DNA from: Theocolax elegans
Taxonomy: Eukaryota > Arthropoda > Insecta > Hymenoptera > Cerocephalidae
DNA length: 64,000 nucleotides
NCBI GenBank assembly: GCA_026168455.1
Contig: CM047428.1
Coordinates: 19,682,759-19,746,758, forward strand
Direction: 5' to 3'
The number at the start of each line of letters is the position of its first letter. The stretch's first letter is position 1. The position numbers and the translations under genes are program-made. Shown piece by piece: positions 1 through 12,553 of this stretch. The notes under the pieces were generated by a model. It saw nothing but the letters and a program-made list of their open reading frames with translations, searched no databases and was not told where the DNA came from.

Positions 1-192
1 CGAACGGATTGAAGTTAAATGTTAAAAAAGACGAAGGTTATGATTCTGGGTAGTCCAGTCCTTTTTATCGCGTATCGACCTGAACGCTGCCCCGAAGGTA
101 GGATTGGGAGCAGATCTCTTAAATTATGAATGTGAAGTTAAATCGCTTGGGGTCATGATCTCTCCCTCTCTGGATTGGTCAAAACAGGTGTT
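1..192 (+). pseudogene. LINE reverse transcriptase fragment (pass 0)
   Basis: The plus strand reads the post-catalytic part of a LINE reverse transcriptase (NGLKLN, then the segment leading to LGVMISPS), matching the + copy near 25,070-25,250. Near base 191-193 it stops and continues as its own reverse complement: the sequence after 'caggtgtt' resumes on the opposite strand at the point equivalent to base ~84. About 108 bases are thus the loop of a foldback, and only 'tt' is shared at the join. Single-base indels (an extra t in 'aaatgttaaaaaag', 'agtccagtcc' for 'agtcaggc') break the frame. It is the fifth traversal of the same unit. Confidence 0.8.
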
Positions 193-1740
193 CAGGTCGA
201 TACGCGATAAAAAAGCCTGACTACCCAGAATCATAACCTTCGTCTTTTTACATTTAACTTCAATCCGTTCGTGTGTGCCCATAGGGCTATCGCATTTGCA
301 TCTTGTGTGATGCGTTGTACCCCTGCTCGAAATCTGACGGAAAAAACGAATGGTAGACCTGGGCGTCATCGGCAAACAGCATACAATCGCTGTGTGAAAG
401 AACTTTAGGCAAATCATTTATAGATAGAAAAGAGTATCGGGCCAAGAACACTGCCCTGAGGCACTCCCGCTTTTATCTCGAGCCAGTCCGACAACACACC
501 TGTCTCGCTCTCTACCGCTTGCATGCGACCTACAAGATATCTATAAAACCAACTTAATGCATTGTCCGAGCAACCAATCCCACAGCTTTTGAATGAGTTT
601 ACATGAGGCACAGTATCGAATGCCTTAGAGAAGTCAAACAGGATGAGAATCGTGATCTTCCTAGCATCGATGGCTCTTCTAACGTCGTCTAGGACACCCA
701 GGAGTGCTGTCTGGGTACTGTGCCCCCTGCGAAAGCCTGCTTGTCTGTCAACAAGAATATGATTTTTCACAAGATATTCAGACAACTGATTATGTACAAG
801 TCTCTCCAAGATTTTCGAGAGTTCGCAAAGCTTCGCAATCGGCCTCGTATCTGAGCACGATCTACCCTGCTTGACTTCGCCAACGGAAATAGTAATACCC
901 TTTTCCAGCTCTCCGGAAAATAGCCGGCTGAGAGCATATTATTAAAGAGATCAACAAGGTGCAGTGTTAATTGAGGCTCTAATAATTTAATCATTTCAAC
1001 GGATATGCCATCAATCCCCACTGCTCTTGAGGACGCTCCCCGAATTGCACGCTGAACTTCTTTCGCGGTTACAACAGAGAAATGAAAAGAAGGAGAAGAA
1101 GGTGATGTGGGACAAGAGTTGCATATTATGGTTGAAAATGATTGTACGGAAAGTGGTTGAATGTGATTTGAAACTGAAGCATAATGACAATTTAACTGAT
1201 GAGGTGAGAAAAATTTAAATGGTGATGGGTTAGTTTTAGTGCTGAGGCCCATATTTTTTAGGCATTTCCACGATTTCTTAGGGTCTTTCGTGCTACTAAG
1301 TTTCCTTGCCAAAAAGTGGAACTTACTTGTGTTGACAGTATTCGAGACCTGATTTCTAAGACCCTTATACACATTATAGTCGTCAGCAGAACCTGAAGCA
1401 CGAAATCTATTAAAGTGCATTTCTGACTTTATACTTTCTTTGATTTCCCAGATATCCAGGGTTTGTGGCTTGTTTTGATGGAGCGAAAAGTTACAGGTGC
1501 TAACTGGTCAAAAGTGGATAAAATTGATTTACTTTAAATAATAATGTGGATGAAATGGTGCTATGTACATTTTGAGATGAATGAACTTGTTGTGAATACT
1601 GACTAGGTTGATGATTGTTCGGAGATATGTCCATGAATTCAGACTGGTCAGGCCAAGGATGAGGGATTGATTTCGATGAGGAAGAGGAGGTTATGTATGA
1701 TTCAAATGTAGTTGCGAGATTATGAAGGTTGACCCCCTCC
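193..1740 (-). pseudogene. LINE ORF2 (RT), 5'-truncated, copy 1
   Basis: A minus-strand Jockey-superfamily LINE reverse transcriptase in four overlapping frames (about 1,787-1,500, 1,420-767, 809-414, 417-124). Visible blocks are the EN-RT linker (KPWISW-like), GIDGISVEMIK, the QAGFRRG block, LFDFSKAFDTVPH (motif A), KAGVPQGSVLGP (motif B) and FADD (motif C, catalytic pair intact). The apurinic endonuclease domain is missing; the element starts at a (CT)n run at about 1,741-1,760. The 3' end is cut by the foldback junction at 193. Frame breaks are 1-2 base indels, not accumulated stops, so the breaks may be sequencing errors rather than decay. Normally ORF2 nicks DNA and reverse-transcribes its RNA at the nick; this copy could not act alone. 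Confidence 0.85.
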
Positions 1741-1760
1741 AGAGAGAGAGAGAGAGAGAA

Positions 1761-2170
1761 TGAAGACAGAATGTTAGTAACAACCATTCAAACTACAATG
1801 TTCATGCATTCACAATTATAATGAAAACTCATTTCACCATCATAATCATAAAAGGTACTAATCTTGATAAAAGATATTTATGCGTAAAAAGTTTATTCTT
1901 TGTGACAAGGTATTTCATATCTGTCAATATAATTCCTCACATTACTAAACCTGCCTAACGTACCTCAATCTACCGCGAATACCCCACTTTCCCTTTGTCA
2001 ATTGTAAAAAAATGTATCCAATATCTATAAAATGCATAATTCTTTTTAAAAAATTTCATTGAAAATAGAAATTATCATTGATGGTTATTAGATCAAATGC
2101 AAATCAACATAACCTTAATTTTCGTCGTACGTAAATACATATGAATTCATAAATTCAATAGTAAAATTAT
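1761..2170. other. AT-rich flank, no gene seen
   Basis: Non-coding sequence between the (CT)n tract at the truncated LINE 5' end and the headless SINE. The same sequence occurs at 8,536-8,933, 16,312-16,714 and 23,147-23,564, differing mainly by small indels. Confidence 0.6.
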
Positions 2171-2180
2171 AAATTCCGCG

Positions 2181-2336
2181 CGGCCCTGGCCGATTGATAC
2201 AAGCACCACTGGCGAATGTATTTTCAACAAGTGCTTTCTTTACCAAGACATCGTATGACCTCCGTCGCTGATTAGCACCGGTTTGAGAGCATAAAAAGAG
2301 CAACGTTAAAATAATAAAAAAAAATAATAAAAAATA
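2181..2336 (+). mobile_element. 5'-truncated tRNA-related SINE (SINE-b, copy 1)
   Basis: The body shares the run 'gattgatacaagcaccact...' and the 'gtcgctga...agcaccg' block with the headed SINE 150 bases to the right, and ends in an A-rich tail. It lacks the tRNA-like head. It is bounded by the 10-base direct repeat aaattccgcg at 2,171-2,180 and 2,337-2,346, which I read as a target-site duplication. Mobilised in trans by a LINE, by analogy with known SINEs. Open frames across it (QRRRSYDV...) are accidental. Confidence 0.7.
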
Positions 2337-2487
2337 AATTCCGCGCCATCTATGATGCATGCAGCATAGTAAGCATGTATACATTAATATAGTGACCATT
2401 TATGTATACTACGTAATCACAGAAATTGAAACCCTGTCGGTAAAAATACTAGCTTCGACGTCCTCTTAATGTAATTTGAAATGCTAA

Positions 2488-2705
2488 GCTCTGCGATGGT
2501 TTGGTCGGTTAGGGCGTTAGGCTCGTATAATCTTGGAGGTCCCAGATTCGATTCCCGGCTCCGACCGATTGATACAAGCACCACTGAAGACGTGTATTTT
2601 TCAACAAATGCTTTCTTCTCAAACACATCGTATGGGCTCCGTCGCTGACCAGCACCAAATTGGAAGCATAAAAGAGCGACGTCAAATAAAATTAAAAAAA
2701 AAATA
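2488..2705 (+). mobile_element. tRNA-derived SINE with Pol III head (SINE-a, copy 1)
   Basis: The first ~75 bases look like a degenerate tRNA. An A-box-like segment (tggtttggtcggttaggg) is followed by an anticodon-arm-like stretch and a good B box (gattcgattccc), then a ~110 base body and an A-rich tail at about 2,693-2,705. Together these suggest internal Pol III promotion and LINE-dependent retroposition. It is not a functional tRNA: the acceptor stem does not close and no mature 3' end is visible. The head most resembles a Met- or Ile-like tRNA, but I cannot assign the isoacceptor. Confidence 0.7.
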
Positions 2706-4880
2706 AATTCAAATAAATACATTTTATTACAGATACAAAACAATGAACATAAAATCGAGCTGAAAATACGTAAATATAAAAATAAACTTTTTTAATAATT
2801 TAATACAAATAATTTATTATTTATTATAAACTATTTTTCTCAATGTATATTATTGAACCGACTAAATCGGAATTCAGATGAATCGCTTAGAAGATAAGAT
2901 AAAACCATTCTCCACATTTTTTTATTATGTTTTAGAAATTCAAGTATATACCCTAGTAGAAATTGAGCATTTTAAGGTTAGACAAAATTGAAATTTGATC
3001 ATATTAGGATCATATTTTGAGCATTTTTTGCTAATTCGTCATTTTCTGGCTTAAAAACCGTTTCAATTATGCTCAAAATTCTACTAGGGTAATTATAAAA
3101 TTTTATAAATATTATATTTTATAACAAAAAAATGTGTTCTACATCATTAAAATAAAAATTGAATAATTGAGTAAATGTGCATTATAAGCGACTCGTACCG
3201 CACAGGTGAGAGCCTTACTTATAACTATTAGCTAACTATATTGCGAATGTTAGCAGTATCGTAATACCGCGCCATCACAAAAGTTCACGCGTATACCAAT
3301 ATTTGTAAAAGTGTCTTACTCTGATACTATTCAATAATAACATACTATAGGTTAGTTATCTTTCAACATTCTCGTAATTAAAGAAAAATTGAGCAGCCTT
3401 CTTGTTGTTTTTTTTATCATTTCGACACAAACATAATTATCTCATTATTTTATTAATCAGCATCAACACATTAACAATTGGATCCATTTCGTTAACATTA
3501 ATTTCTTTGTCAATTAACGAAACTCACTAGTTAATTTATCAAAATCAACATATTTACACCTGGATCCAATTAATCACCATAATATTGTTTATTAATGGCT
3601 AATATATCAATATCAACGCGATCACAATTATAGAACCAATTAATCCCTGCTAGAAAATTATCACTACCTTTTGATCAAAATCTGTTGAAATTAAAAGCGA
3701 TTGGCCATAATTTGGTTAATTTACCCGTCAGAATTTCGACCTACCGCGACACGCTTTCTGGTGTATTATACGGTAAAGTTCTGGTGGTTTGCAATCTCTT
3801 TTATTCAATATTTTTAAAATGGGTTTTTTATGGTTACAAGATTCAATTTCAAAATAAAAAAGTGGAATTTTAAAGAAATAATTGTAGAATTCTATTTTTC
3901 TACAATATATTAATTTCCATAATGTAATTAATGATCGACGAGTGAACAAATTTTGGAGACTAGATTAGATTTAGCCGTTACATTTACTCTCATTTTGAAA
4001 ATGAATTGAGCACAAATGTTTATTTATTACGTACTAAAATCTTATTGTAAATAAAATTAACATTGATTTATGTAACAATTGGTATAAATTAGTACAGGTA
4101 TAAAATATAAATTAACAGTAAAATTATGTTTATTATTCTTGAAATTTTTATACTTTTTTAGATAATTTTTGATCATTTTGTAAAAACACTTTTTCTATAT
4201 TTACTGCAACGCTTTAAATTACTATCCATCATTACACATGAGTTTAACAAACATTTATATTATAGGTTAACTTCCAAAGTAATATATGCATATATAACCT
4301 ATAGGTATGATACTATCTATTCAGTATTAACCAAAAAGAAATGGTTTTTTGAAAAAAAAAAAATCATCATACAGATATTAATTTATATTTTATATTTGTT
4401 TATATATTTGATTTTCATGTTTTATTTATAATATAGAATTTTTTATTCTTAATATACAAATTTGACCAGAATTCCAACCGACATTGGTCAATATATCTGG
4501 TCAAAACATTATGATAAAAATTTGATAAAATCGCCAGATTCTTATAGCGAAATTTCTAGCTAACTAAACTCACAAATTTGTCAATAAAAATCAACGTACG
4601 TCCACAATTTCATCCGACAAATTAACATATTTATCCTCTCATCAACCTCACAACATACATTTACACCAAAATTCAAATTTAGAGCCTCCAATATACAATT
4701 AAATTCGTTCGTATCACATTCAACTCGACGAAAGGAATCGAACAAACAACAATTTCATTTGAGTATCGCAGAAACGGAGAAGGGAAAACACCGATAAATC
4801 CATAAAGCACAATTTACCGATTTAATTAACCGAAAAATTAAGGATAAGAGATATATATATATACATATACACACACATAT
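2706..4880. other. AT-rich non-coding DNA, no gene seen
   Basis: About 2.2 kb of AT-rich sequence. It holds a near-inverted pair at 2,952-2,990 and 3,055-3,090 (accctagtagaa / ttctactagggt, with gagcatttt / aaaatgctc inside), a small ~140 bp foldback. Short frames of 60-75 codons have no recognisable content. It recurs at 5,873-8,017, 17,256-19,424 and 20,418-22,607. Confidence 0.6.
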
Positions 4881-5872
4881 GGGGTATTCCACGTGAAGTG
4901 GTCCGATCAAAATTTTAAAATGCGCCAAATTTTGGGTACACATTGCAAATGTTTTTAAGAATACAGAAAAAAATTTTTAGGTACCGGAATCTATTTGCTC
5001 AAAAGTTATTCTAACCTCAAAAGTGAATTTTTTCCAGTTTTTTTCAACACCAGCTGGGTTCATCGCTATTTAACTCAAAATCTATCAACTTTTACTATAG
5101 AACATTATATGTAACATTCGTTGCTAATTATGTCTAGAATTTATCCTTCTGGGTTAGAATTTCTAATTTCAAGGTAAATGATAGATAAACTACATGTCAA
5201 TATTCAACTTGAAAAAAATCTAACTTCGCCACAATTGATTTTATTATCCAAAAGTCCAAAAGAAAGCTTGGAGCAATACCTTTCAAATGATCTGTAGCAT
5301 TTTGATGGCCTTCAATTCTGTAAAAAGTTATGATAATTCAAAGAAAGACAAAAAATTTACAAAAATTAACATGGTATTTCCCATTTAAATTTTTAAAAAA
5401 ATTTCGTCTTTCTTTAAACTATCATAACTTTTTACAGAATTGAAGGCCATAACAATGCTACAGATCATTTGAAAGGTATGGCTCCAAGCTTTCTTTTGGA
5501 CTTCTGGATAAAAAATCAATTGTGGCGAAGTTAGATTTTTTTCAAGTTGAATATTGACATGTAGTTTATCTATCATTTACCTTGAAATTAGAAATTCTAA
5601 CCCAGAAGGATAAATTCTAGACATAATTAGCAACGAATGTTACATATAATATTATATAGTAAAAGTTGATAGATTTTGAGTTAAATAGCGATGAACCCAG
5701 CTGGTGTTGAAAAAAATTGGAAAAAGTTCACTTTTTGAGGTTAGAATAACTTTTGAACTAATAATACCAGTACCTAAAATTTTTTTCTATATTCTTAAAA
5801 ACATTTGCAATGTGTACCCATAATTTGGCGCATTTTAAAATTTTGATCGGACCACTTCACGTGGAATACCCC
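4881..5872. mobile_element. Foldback/MITE-like element, ~490 bp inverted arms (copy 1)
   Basis: The element starts ggggtattccacgtgaagtg and ends with its reverse complement. The two arms meet near 5,376 around a ~20 base asymmetric centre. Within the element the arms differ by substitutions (for example ttttgggtaca/ttatgggtaca and caaatagattccgg/ctaataataccag), so the hairpin is a natural, diverged one. It sits in a (TA)n/(CA)n tract (catatg on both sides), fitting a TA-type target. No transposase is encoded; MIDKLHVNIQLEKN-type frames occur in both arms and are by-products. The flanks outside it are also inverted copies of each other, and that part is not explained by the element. Confidence 0.75.
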
Positions 5873-8017
5873 ATATGTGTGTGTATATGTATATATAATA
5901 TCTCTTATCCTTAATTTTTCGGTTAATTAAATCGGTAAATTGTGCTTTATGGGATTTATCGGTGTTTTTCCCTTCTCCGTTTCTGCGATACTCAAATGAA
6001 ATTGTTTTTTGTTCGATTCCTTTCGTCGAGTGAATGTGTATACGAACGAATTTAATTGTATATTGGAGGCTCTAAATTGAATTTTGGTGTAAATGTATGT
6101 TGTGAGGTTGATGAGAGGATAAATATGTTAATTTGTCGGATGAAATGTGGACGTACGTTGATTTTTTATTGCAATTTTGAGTTTAGTTAGCTAGAAATTT
6201 CGCTATAGAATCTGGCGATTTTATCAAATTTTTATCATAATGTTTTGACCAGATATATTGACCAATGTCGGTTGGAATTCTGGTCAAATTTGTATATTAA
6301 GAATAAAAAATTCTATATATAAATAAAACATGAAAATCAAATATATAAACAAATATAAATATAAATTAATATCTGTATGATTTATTTTTTTTTTCAAAAA
6401 ACCATTTCTTTTTGGTTATACTGAATAATAGTATCATCCTAAGGTTATATATGCATATATTATACTTTGGAAGTTAACCTATAATATAAATGTTTGTTAA
6501 ACTCATGTGTAATGATGGATAGTAATTTAAAGCGTTGCAGTAATATAGAAAAATGTTTTTACAAAAATGATCAAAAATTATCTAAAAAGTATAAAAATTT
6601 CAAGAATAATAAACATAATTTTACTGTTAATTATATTTTTATACCTGTACTAATTTATACCAATTGTTACATAAATCATGTTAATTTTATTTACAATAAG
6701 ATTTTAGTACTAATAAATAAACATTTGTGCTCAATTCTTTCAAAATGAGATATGTAACGGCTAAATCTATCTAGTCTCCAAATTTGTTCACTCGTCGATC
6801 ATTAATTACATTATGGAAATTAATATATTGTAGAAAAATAGAATTCTACAATTATTTCTTTAAAATTCCACTTTTTTATTTTGAAATTGAAATCTGTAAC
6901 CATAAAAAACCCATTTTAAAAATATTGAATAAAAGAGATTGCAAACCACCAGAACTTTACCGTATAATACACCAGAAAGCGTGTCGCGGTAGGTCGAAAT
7001 TCTGACGGGTAATTAACCAAATTATGGCCAATCGCTTTTAATTTCAAGATTTTGATCAAAAGTAGTGATAATTTTCTAGCAGGGATTATTGGGTTCTATA
7101 ATTGTGATCGCGTTGATATTGATATTAGCCATTAATAAACCATATTATGGTGATTAATTGGATCCAGGTGTAAATCTGTTATTTTGATAAATTAAACTAG
7201 TGAGTTTCGTTATTGACAAAGAAATTAATGTTAACGAAATGGATCCAATTGTTATGTTTGATGCTGATTAATAAAATAATGAGATAATTATGTTTGTGTC
7301 GAAACTGATAAAAAAAACAACAGAAGGCTGCTCAATTTTTCTTTAATTACGAGAATGTTTGAAAGATAACTAACCTATAGTATGTTTATTATGAGTAGTC
7401 AGAGTAAGACCTTTTACAAATATTGGTATAGCGTGAACTTTTGTGATGGCGCGGTATTACGATACTGCTAACATTCGCAATATAGTTAGCTAATAGTTAT
7501 AAGTAAGGCTCTCATACCTGTGCGGTACGTCGCTTATAATGCACATTTACTCAATATTCAATTTTTTATTTTAATGATGTAGAACACAATTTTTTTGTTA
7601 TAAAATATAATATTTATAAATTTTATAATTACCCTAGTAGAATTTTGAGCATAATTGAAACGGTTTTTAAGCCAGAAAATGACGAATTAGCAAAAAATGC
7701 TCAAAATATGATCCTAATAGATCAAATTTCAAATTTTGTCTAACCTTAAAATGCTCAATTTCTACTAGGGTATATACTTGAATTTCTAAAACATAATAAA
7801 AAAATGTGAGAATGGTTTTTATCTTCTTCTAAGCGATTCATCTGAATTCCGATTTAGTCGGTTCAATAATATACATTAGAGAAAATAGTTTATAAATAAT
7901 AATAATTATTTTGTATTAAATTATTAAAAAAGTTTATTTTTTTATATTTACGTATTTTCAGCTCGATTTTATGTTCTTGTTTTTGTATCTGTATAATAAA
8001 ATGTATTTATTTGAATT
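5873..8017. other. AT-rich non-coding DNA, mirror of 2,706-4,880
   Basis: Reverse complement of the sequence left of the foldback element, differing by scattered 1-2 base indels and a few substitutions. It includes the accctagtagaa foldback at about 7,630-7,770. No gene recognised. Confidence 0.65.
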
Positions 8018-8235
8018 TATTTTTTTTTTTAATTTTATTGACGTCGCTCTTTTTATGCTCCAATTGGTGCTGGTCAGCGACGGAGCCCATACGATGTGTT
8101 TGAGAAGAAAGCATTTGTTGTGAAAAATACACGTCTTCATGGTGCTTGTATCAATCGTCGGAACCGGGAATCGATCTGGGACCTCCAAGATTATACGAGC
8201 CTAACGCCCTAACCGACCAACCATCGCAAGCTTAG
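8018..8235 (-). mobile_element. tRNA-derived SINE (SINE-a, copy 2)
   Basis: Inverted counterpart of the SINE at 2,488-2,705. The T-run at 8,018-8,033 is the A-rich tail and the tRNA-like head lies at the right end. Small deletions in the B-box region (tcgatctggg for tcgaatctggg) look like read errors. Confidence 0.65.
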
Positions 8236-8371
8236 CATTTCAAATTACTTAAAGGACGTCGAAGCTAGTATTTTACCGACAGGGTTTCAATTTCTGTGAT
8301 TACGTAGTATACATAATGGTCACTATATTAATGTATACATGCTTACTATGCTGCATGCATCATAGATGGCG

Positions 8372-8535
8372 CGGAATTTATTTTTTATTATTTTTTTTAT
8401 TATTTTACGTTCTCTTTTATGCTCTCACCGGTGCTAATCAGCGACGAGTCATACGATGTCTGTAAAGAAAGCCTTGTTGAAAATACATCGCCAGTTGTGC
8501 TTGTATCAATCGGCCAGGGCCGCGGCGACTTTATA
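8372..8535 (-). mobile_element. 5'-truncated SINE (SINE-b, copy 2)
   Basis: Inverted counterpart of 2,181-2,336. Several indels blur the aaattccgcg duplication on the right side, which reads 'cgcggcgacttt' here. Confidence 0.6.
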
Positions 8536-8952
8536 ATTTTACTATTGAATTTATGAATTCATGTATTTACGTACGACGAAAATTAAGGTATGTTGATTGC
8601 ATTTGAATCTAATACCATCAATGATAAGTTCTATTTTCAATGAATTTTTAAAAGAATTATGCACATTTTATAGATATTGGTACATTTTTTTACAATTGAC
8701 AAGGGAAAGTGGGGTATTCGCGGTAGATTGAGGTACGTTAGGCAGGTTTAGTAATGTGAGTATATTTTTGACAGATATGAAATACCTTGTCACAAAGAAT
8801 AAAACTTTTTACGCATAAATATCTTTTATCAAGATTAGTACCTTTTCGATTATGATGGTGAAATGAGTTTTCATTATTTGTGACTGCATGAACACTTGTA
8901 GTTTGAATGGTTTACTAACTTCTGTCCTTTCATTCTCTCTCTCTCTCTCTCT

Positions 8953-11533
8953 GGAGGGGGTCAACCTTCATAATCTCGCAACTACATTCGAATCATACAT
9001 AACCTCCTCTTCCTCATCGAAATCAATCCCTCATCCTTGGCCTGACCAGTCTGAATTCATGGACATATCTCCGAACAATCATCACCTAGTCAGTATTCAC
9101 AACAAGTTCATTCATCTCAAAATGTATAGCACCATTTCATCCACATTATTATTTATAAGTAAATCAATTTTATCCACTTTGACCAGTTAGCACCTGTAAC
9201 TTTTCGCTCCATCAAAACAAGCCACAAACCCTGGATATCTCGGGAAATCAAAGAAATATTAAAGTCAGAAATGCAGCTTTTAATAGATTTCGTGCTTCAG
9301 GTTCTGCTGACGACTATAATGTGTATAAGGGTCTTAGAAATCAGGTCTCGAATACTGTCAACACAAGTAAGTTCCACTTTTTGGCAAGGAAACTTAGTAG
9401 CACGAAAGACCCTAAATCGTGGAAATGCCTAAAAAATATGGGCCTCAGCACTAAAACTAACCCATCACCATTTAAATTTTTCTCACCTCATCAGTTAAAT
9501 TGTCATTATGCTTCAGTTTCAAATCATATTCAACCACTTCCGTACAATCATTTTCAACCATAATATGCAACTCTTGTCCCACATCACCTTCTTCTCCTTC
9601 TTTTCATTTCTCTGTTAACCGCGAAAGAAGTTCAGCGTGCAATTCGGGGAGCGTCCTCAGAGCAGTGGGGATTGATGGCATATCCGTTGAAATGATTAAA
9701 TTTAGAGCCTCAATTAACACTGCACCTTGTTGATCTCTTTAATAATATGCTCTCAGCCGGCTATTTTCCGGAGAGCTGGAAAAGGTATTACTATTTCCGT
9801 TGGCGAAGTCAAGCAGGGTAGAGTCGTGCTCAGATACGAGGCCGATTGCGAAGCTTTGCGAACTCTCGAAAATCTTGGAGAGACTTGTACATAATCAGTT
9901 GTCTGAATATCTTGTGAAAAATCATATTCTTGTTGACAGACAAGCAGGCTTTCGCAGGGGGCAGTACCCAGACAGCACTCCTGGGTGTCCTAGACGACGT
10001 TAGAAGAGCCATCGATGCTAGGAAGATCACGATTCTCATCCTGTTTGATTCTCTAAGGCATTCGATACTGTGCCTCATTGTAAACTCATTCAAAAGCTGT
10101 GTGGGATTGGTTGCTCGGACAATGCATTAAGTTGGTTTTATAGATATCTTGTAGGTCGCATGCAAGCGGTAGAGCGAGACAGGTGTGTTGTCGGACTGGC
10201 TCGAGATAAAAGCGGGAGTGCCTCAGGGCAGTGTTCTTGGCCCGATACTCTTTTCTATCTATATAATGATTTGCCTAAAGTTCTTTCACACAGCGATTGT
10301 ATGCTGTTTGCCGATGACGCCCAGGTCTACCATTCGTTTTTTCCGTCAGATTTCGAAGCAGGGGTACAACGCATCACACAAGATGCAAATGCGATAGCCC
10401 TATGGGCACACACGAACGGATTGAAGTTAAATGTAAAAAAGACGAAGGTTATGATTCTGGGTAGTCAGGCTTTTTTATCGCGTATCGACCTGAACACTGC
10501 CCCGAAGGTAGGATTGGGAGCAGATCTCTTAAATTATGAATGTGAAGTTAAATCGCTTGGGGTCATGATCTCTCCCTCTGGATTGGTCAAAACAGGTGTT
10601 AAGTATCTCGAGTCGAGTACATGGGGTTTTGCATTCATTGCGATACTATAAAAAGGCGTTGTCTCGGGGTCTTAGGAAAAGTCTGGTTGAAGCTCTGGTT
10701 TTCCGCATCTTGACTATGCGTGTGCTGTATTTAATGATGTCGATCAGACCAGAAATCTGAAGCTTCAAAGGCTGCTAAATGCTTGTGTCCGATTCGTGTG
10801 GGGGGACATAGCAAGGAGGGAGCATGTAACTCCTTATAGGTTAAGTCTCAGGTGGTTATCAGTTGAGTCCAGACGCTCATATCTCATTGGCTCACTCGCA
10901 TACAGTATCATTGCTCATAATTCACCCACATATCTGGCTAATCATTTTATAAGAATAAATACTCACTCTCATAACCCTCGCACCTCTTCTCGTCATCCAT
11001 CAAAATTATTACATTATCTTCCTCCTCGCACAGAGGCTCTAAACAAGTCATTTGTCATTACTGCATCTAAAATTATCAACGAATTTCCTACATTTTCATT
11101 CGATACTTCATCTATCATTCATTTCAAGAATACATTATTCAACCCCTGTTTGGACTTGACAAAACTGCCTGGGAAAACAGGGTGCGAAATGAGGGCTTAA
11201 CAGCTCCTCAGATCCCTCACCTCAACCTAGATTAAGTCCTACAAATGTATTACTGCGAAAAGTCATTTATGTAATTTAAGTATCTAAATATCATTATATA
11301 TTGTACAAGGTTACTGCAAAAATGCCTTATAATCAACTAAAATTAATTTTTTGTATATAATTTGTTTTTATTATTGTTATTGTTTTATTTTTATTTATAC
11401 ACGTTTATTGTTTTTATATTGTTTTTATATTTTATATTTTATATTTTATTGTGATCAAGTCACACTGTATTGTATTTTTTAGTGCCTACGGGGTCTCAAC
11501 CCCAAGGCCAAATAAACTCAAATCAATCAATCA
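8953..11533 (+). pseudogene. LINE ORF2 (RT), 5'-truncated, copy 2
   Basis: Same LINE as copy 1, now on the plus strand and reaching its 3' end. It is preceded by a (CT)n run (8,934-8,952) and ends aatcaatcaatcaat followed by another (CT)n run to 11,560. Blocks seen in shifting frames: EN-RT linker, DRQAGFRRG, the motif A region (damaged by a 1-base deletion, 'FDSLRHS'), GVPQGSVLGP, LFADDAQVYHSF (catalytic pair present), then the C-terminal thumb/connection region (WGDIARREHVTPYRLSLRWL to the stop before 11,235). 3' UTR 11,236-11,533, with a hairpin gggtctc/ggcc-rich segment before the tail. No endonuclease domain. Confidence 0.85.
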
Positions 11534-11560
11534 ATCTCTCTCTCCCTCTCTCTCTCTCTA

Positions 11561-12553
11561 AATTTTAAAAATTTTATTCATTTTAATACTCATCATCCAT
11601 GAAGAGGTTATGAAGAGGTTATATTAACTCAAGAGAATAACTGTGAGACGTTACTGTAAATCTGCATCCTTTCAGTATATAAATTCTTAATTTTGGAATT
11701 CGTAAGTGAGTGATTTCACTAGATGCAGCGTGCTGAGCTTATTTTGTGATGATAATCGTCCTTGATTTAATATCAACATAATAACGGTGGCAAACAAGTA
11801 CCTTTCGTCAACAAACGGTATACCACGTATGTCTTATTGCGTGTTCCGTATTAATGTGTTTCGTACGTATAAAGCGTTTAAGCATCATTATATAATTGCG
11901 TGTTTTTAACGAAATTTAGCCTTAATTCTTATGTTTATTAATAGCGTGTAAAGCGTTTAGGCTATTTTTTCCGTGCCGCTTAATTGAGTACTGTTATGGT
12001 TATACAGCGTGGATTTCTGTTTTTGCGTGTTTATCTATTGCGTGTATAGCGTGTAGGCCTTTTTCTGTGCCGCGTAATTGTGTACTATTTTGGAAGTATA
12101 GTGTTGATCTCTGTTCTACACACTTATCAATTGCAATATATCTAATGCACAAACTATTTAGTAATTCAGACATACTTCATTCTACATTAGTGCATTTTAT
12201 TATGCATTTGTGCATTTTATTATTATCGATTGTTATTTACTAGTACAACTCGTGTAAACTGCCATACAAGAACAGAAATTCTAAAACTAGTAGTTATTTA
12301 ATCTTATTATTAAATCTAAAATCTTAATTTAATTGCTTTTATTGTTACTCTCCTATTTGTTTAAGAGGATGTCGGAGCTATAGCCTCCATCAAGAGCCGC
12401 TCGATCTCACGGCTTCGAATGACGCTGTAGTCAGGTGTCGATTTCAACGATAAACGTACTTCAAACATAAATTATAAATTTTACAGCTACATAGAGATGT
12501 TGAAAGATACTTTCCCCCTAGCTATAACTAAAATTAAGATAATTGTAATATTA
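11561..12553. other. Non-coding segment with a diverged ~105 bp tandem repeat
   Basis: Right of the LINE tail. Includes a 13-base duplication (gaagaggttat twice near 11,600) and two diverged ~100 bp units at about 11,934-12,033 and 12,034-12,125. Both are built on '...gcgtgta.agcgt.taggc.ttttt.gtgccgc.taatt' and end 'gtactgtt/gtactatt...'. No protein-coding signal. Confidence 0.6.

Noticed and set aside
2488..2565. Functional tRNA gene
   Set aside because: The A and B boxes are there but the acceptor stem does not pair, the anticodon arm is irregular, and the segment continues into a SINE body with an A-rich tail; it recurs in every pass.
5160..5576. Gene encoding MIDKLHVNIQLEKN... (also at 19,722 and 19,910)
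   Set aside because: The same 60-70 codon frame appears in both arms of a foldback element as mirror images, with no domain and with substitutions and indels; a by-product of the inverted arms.
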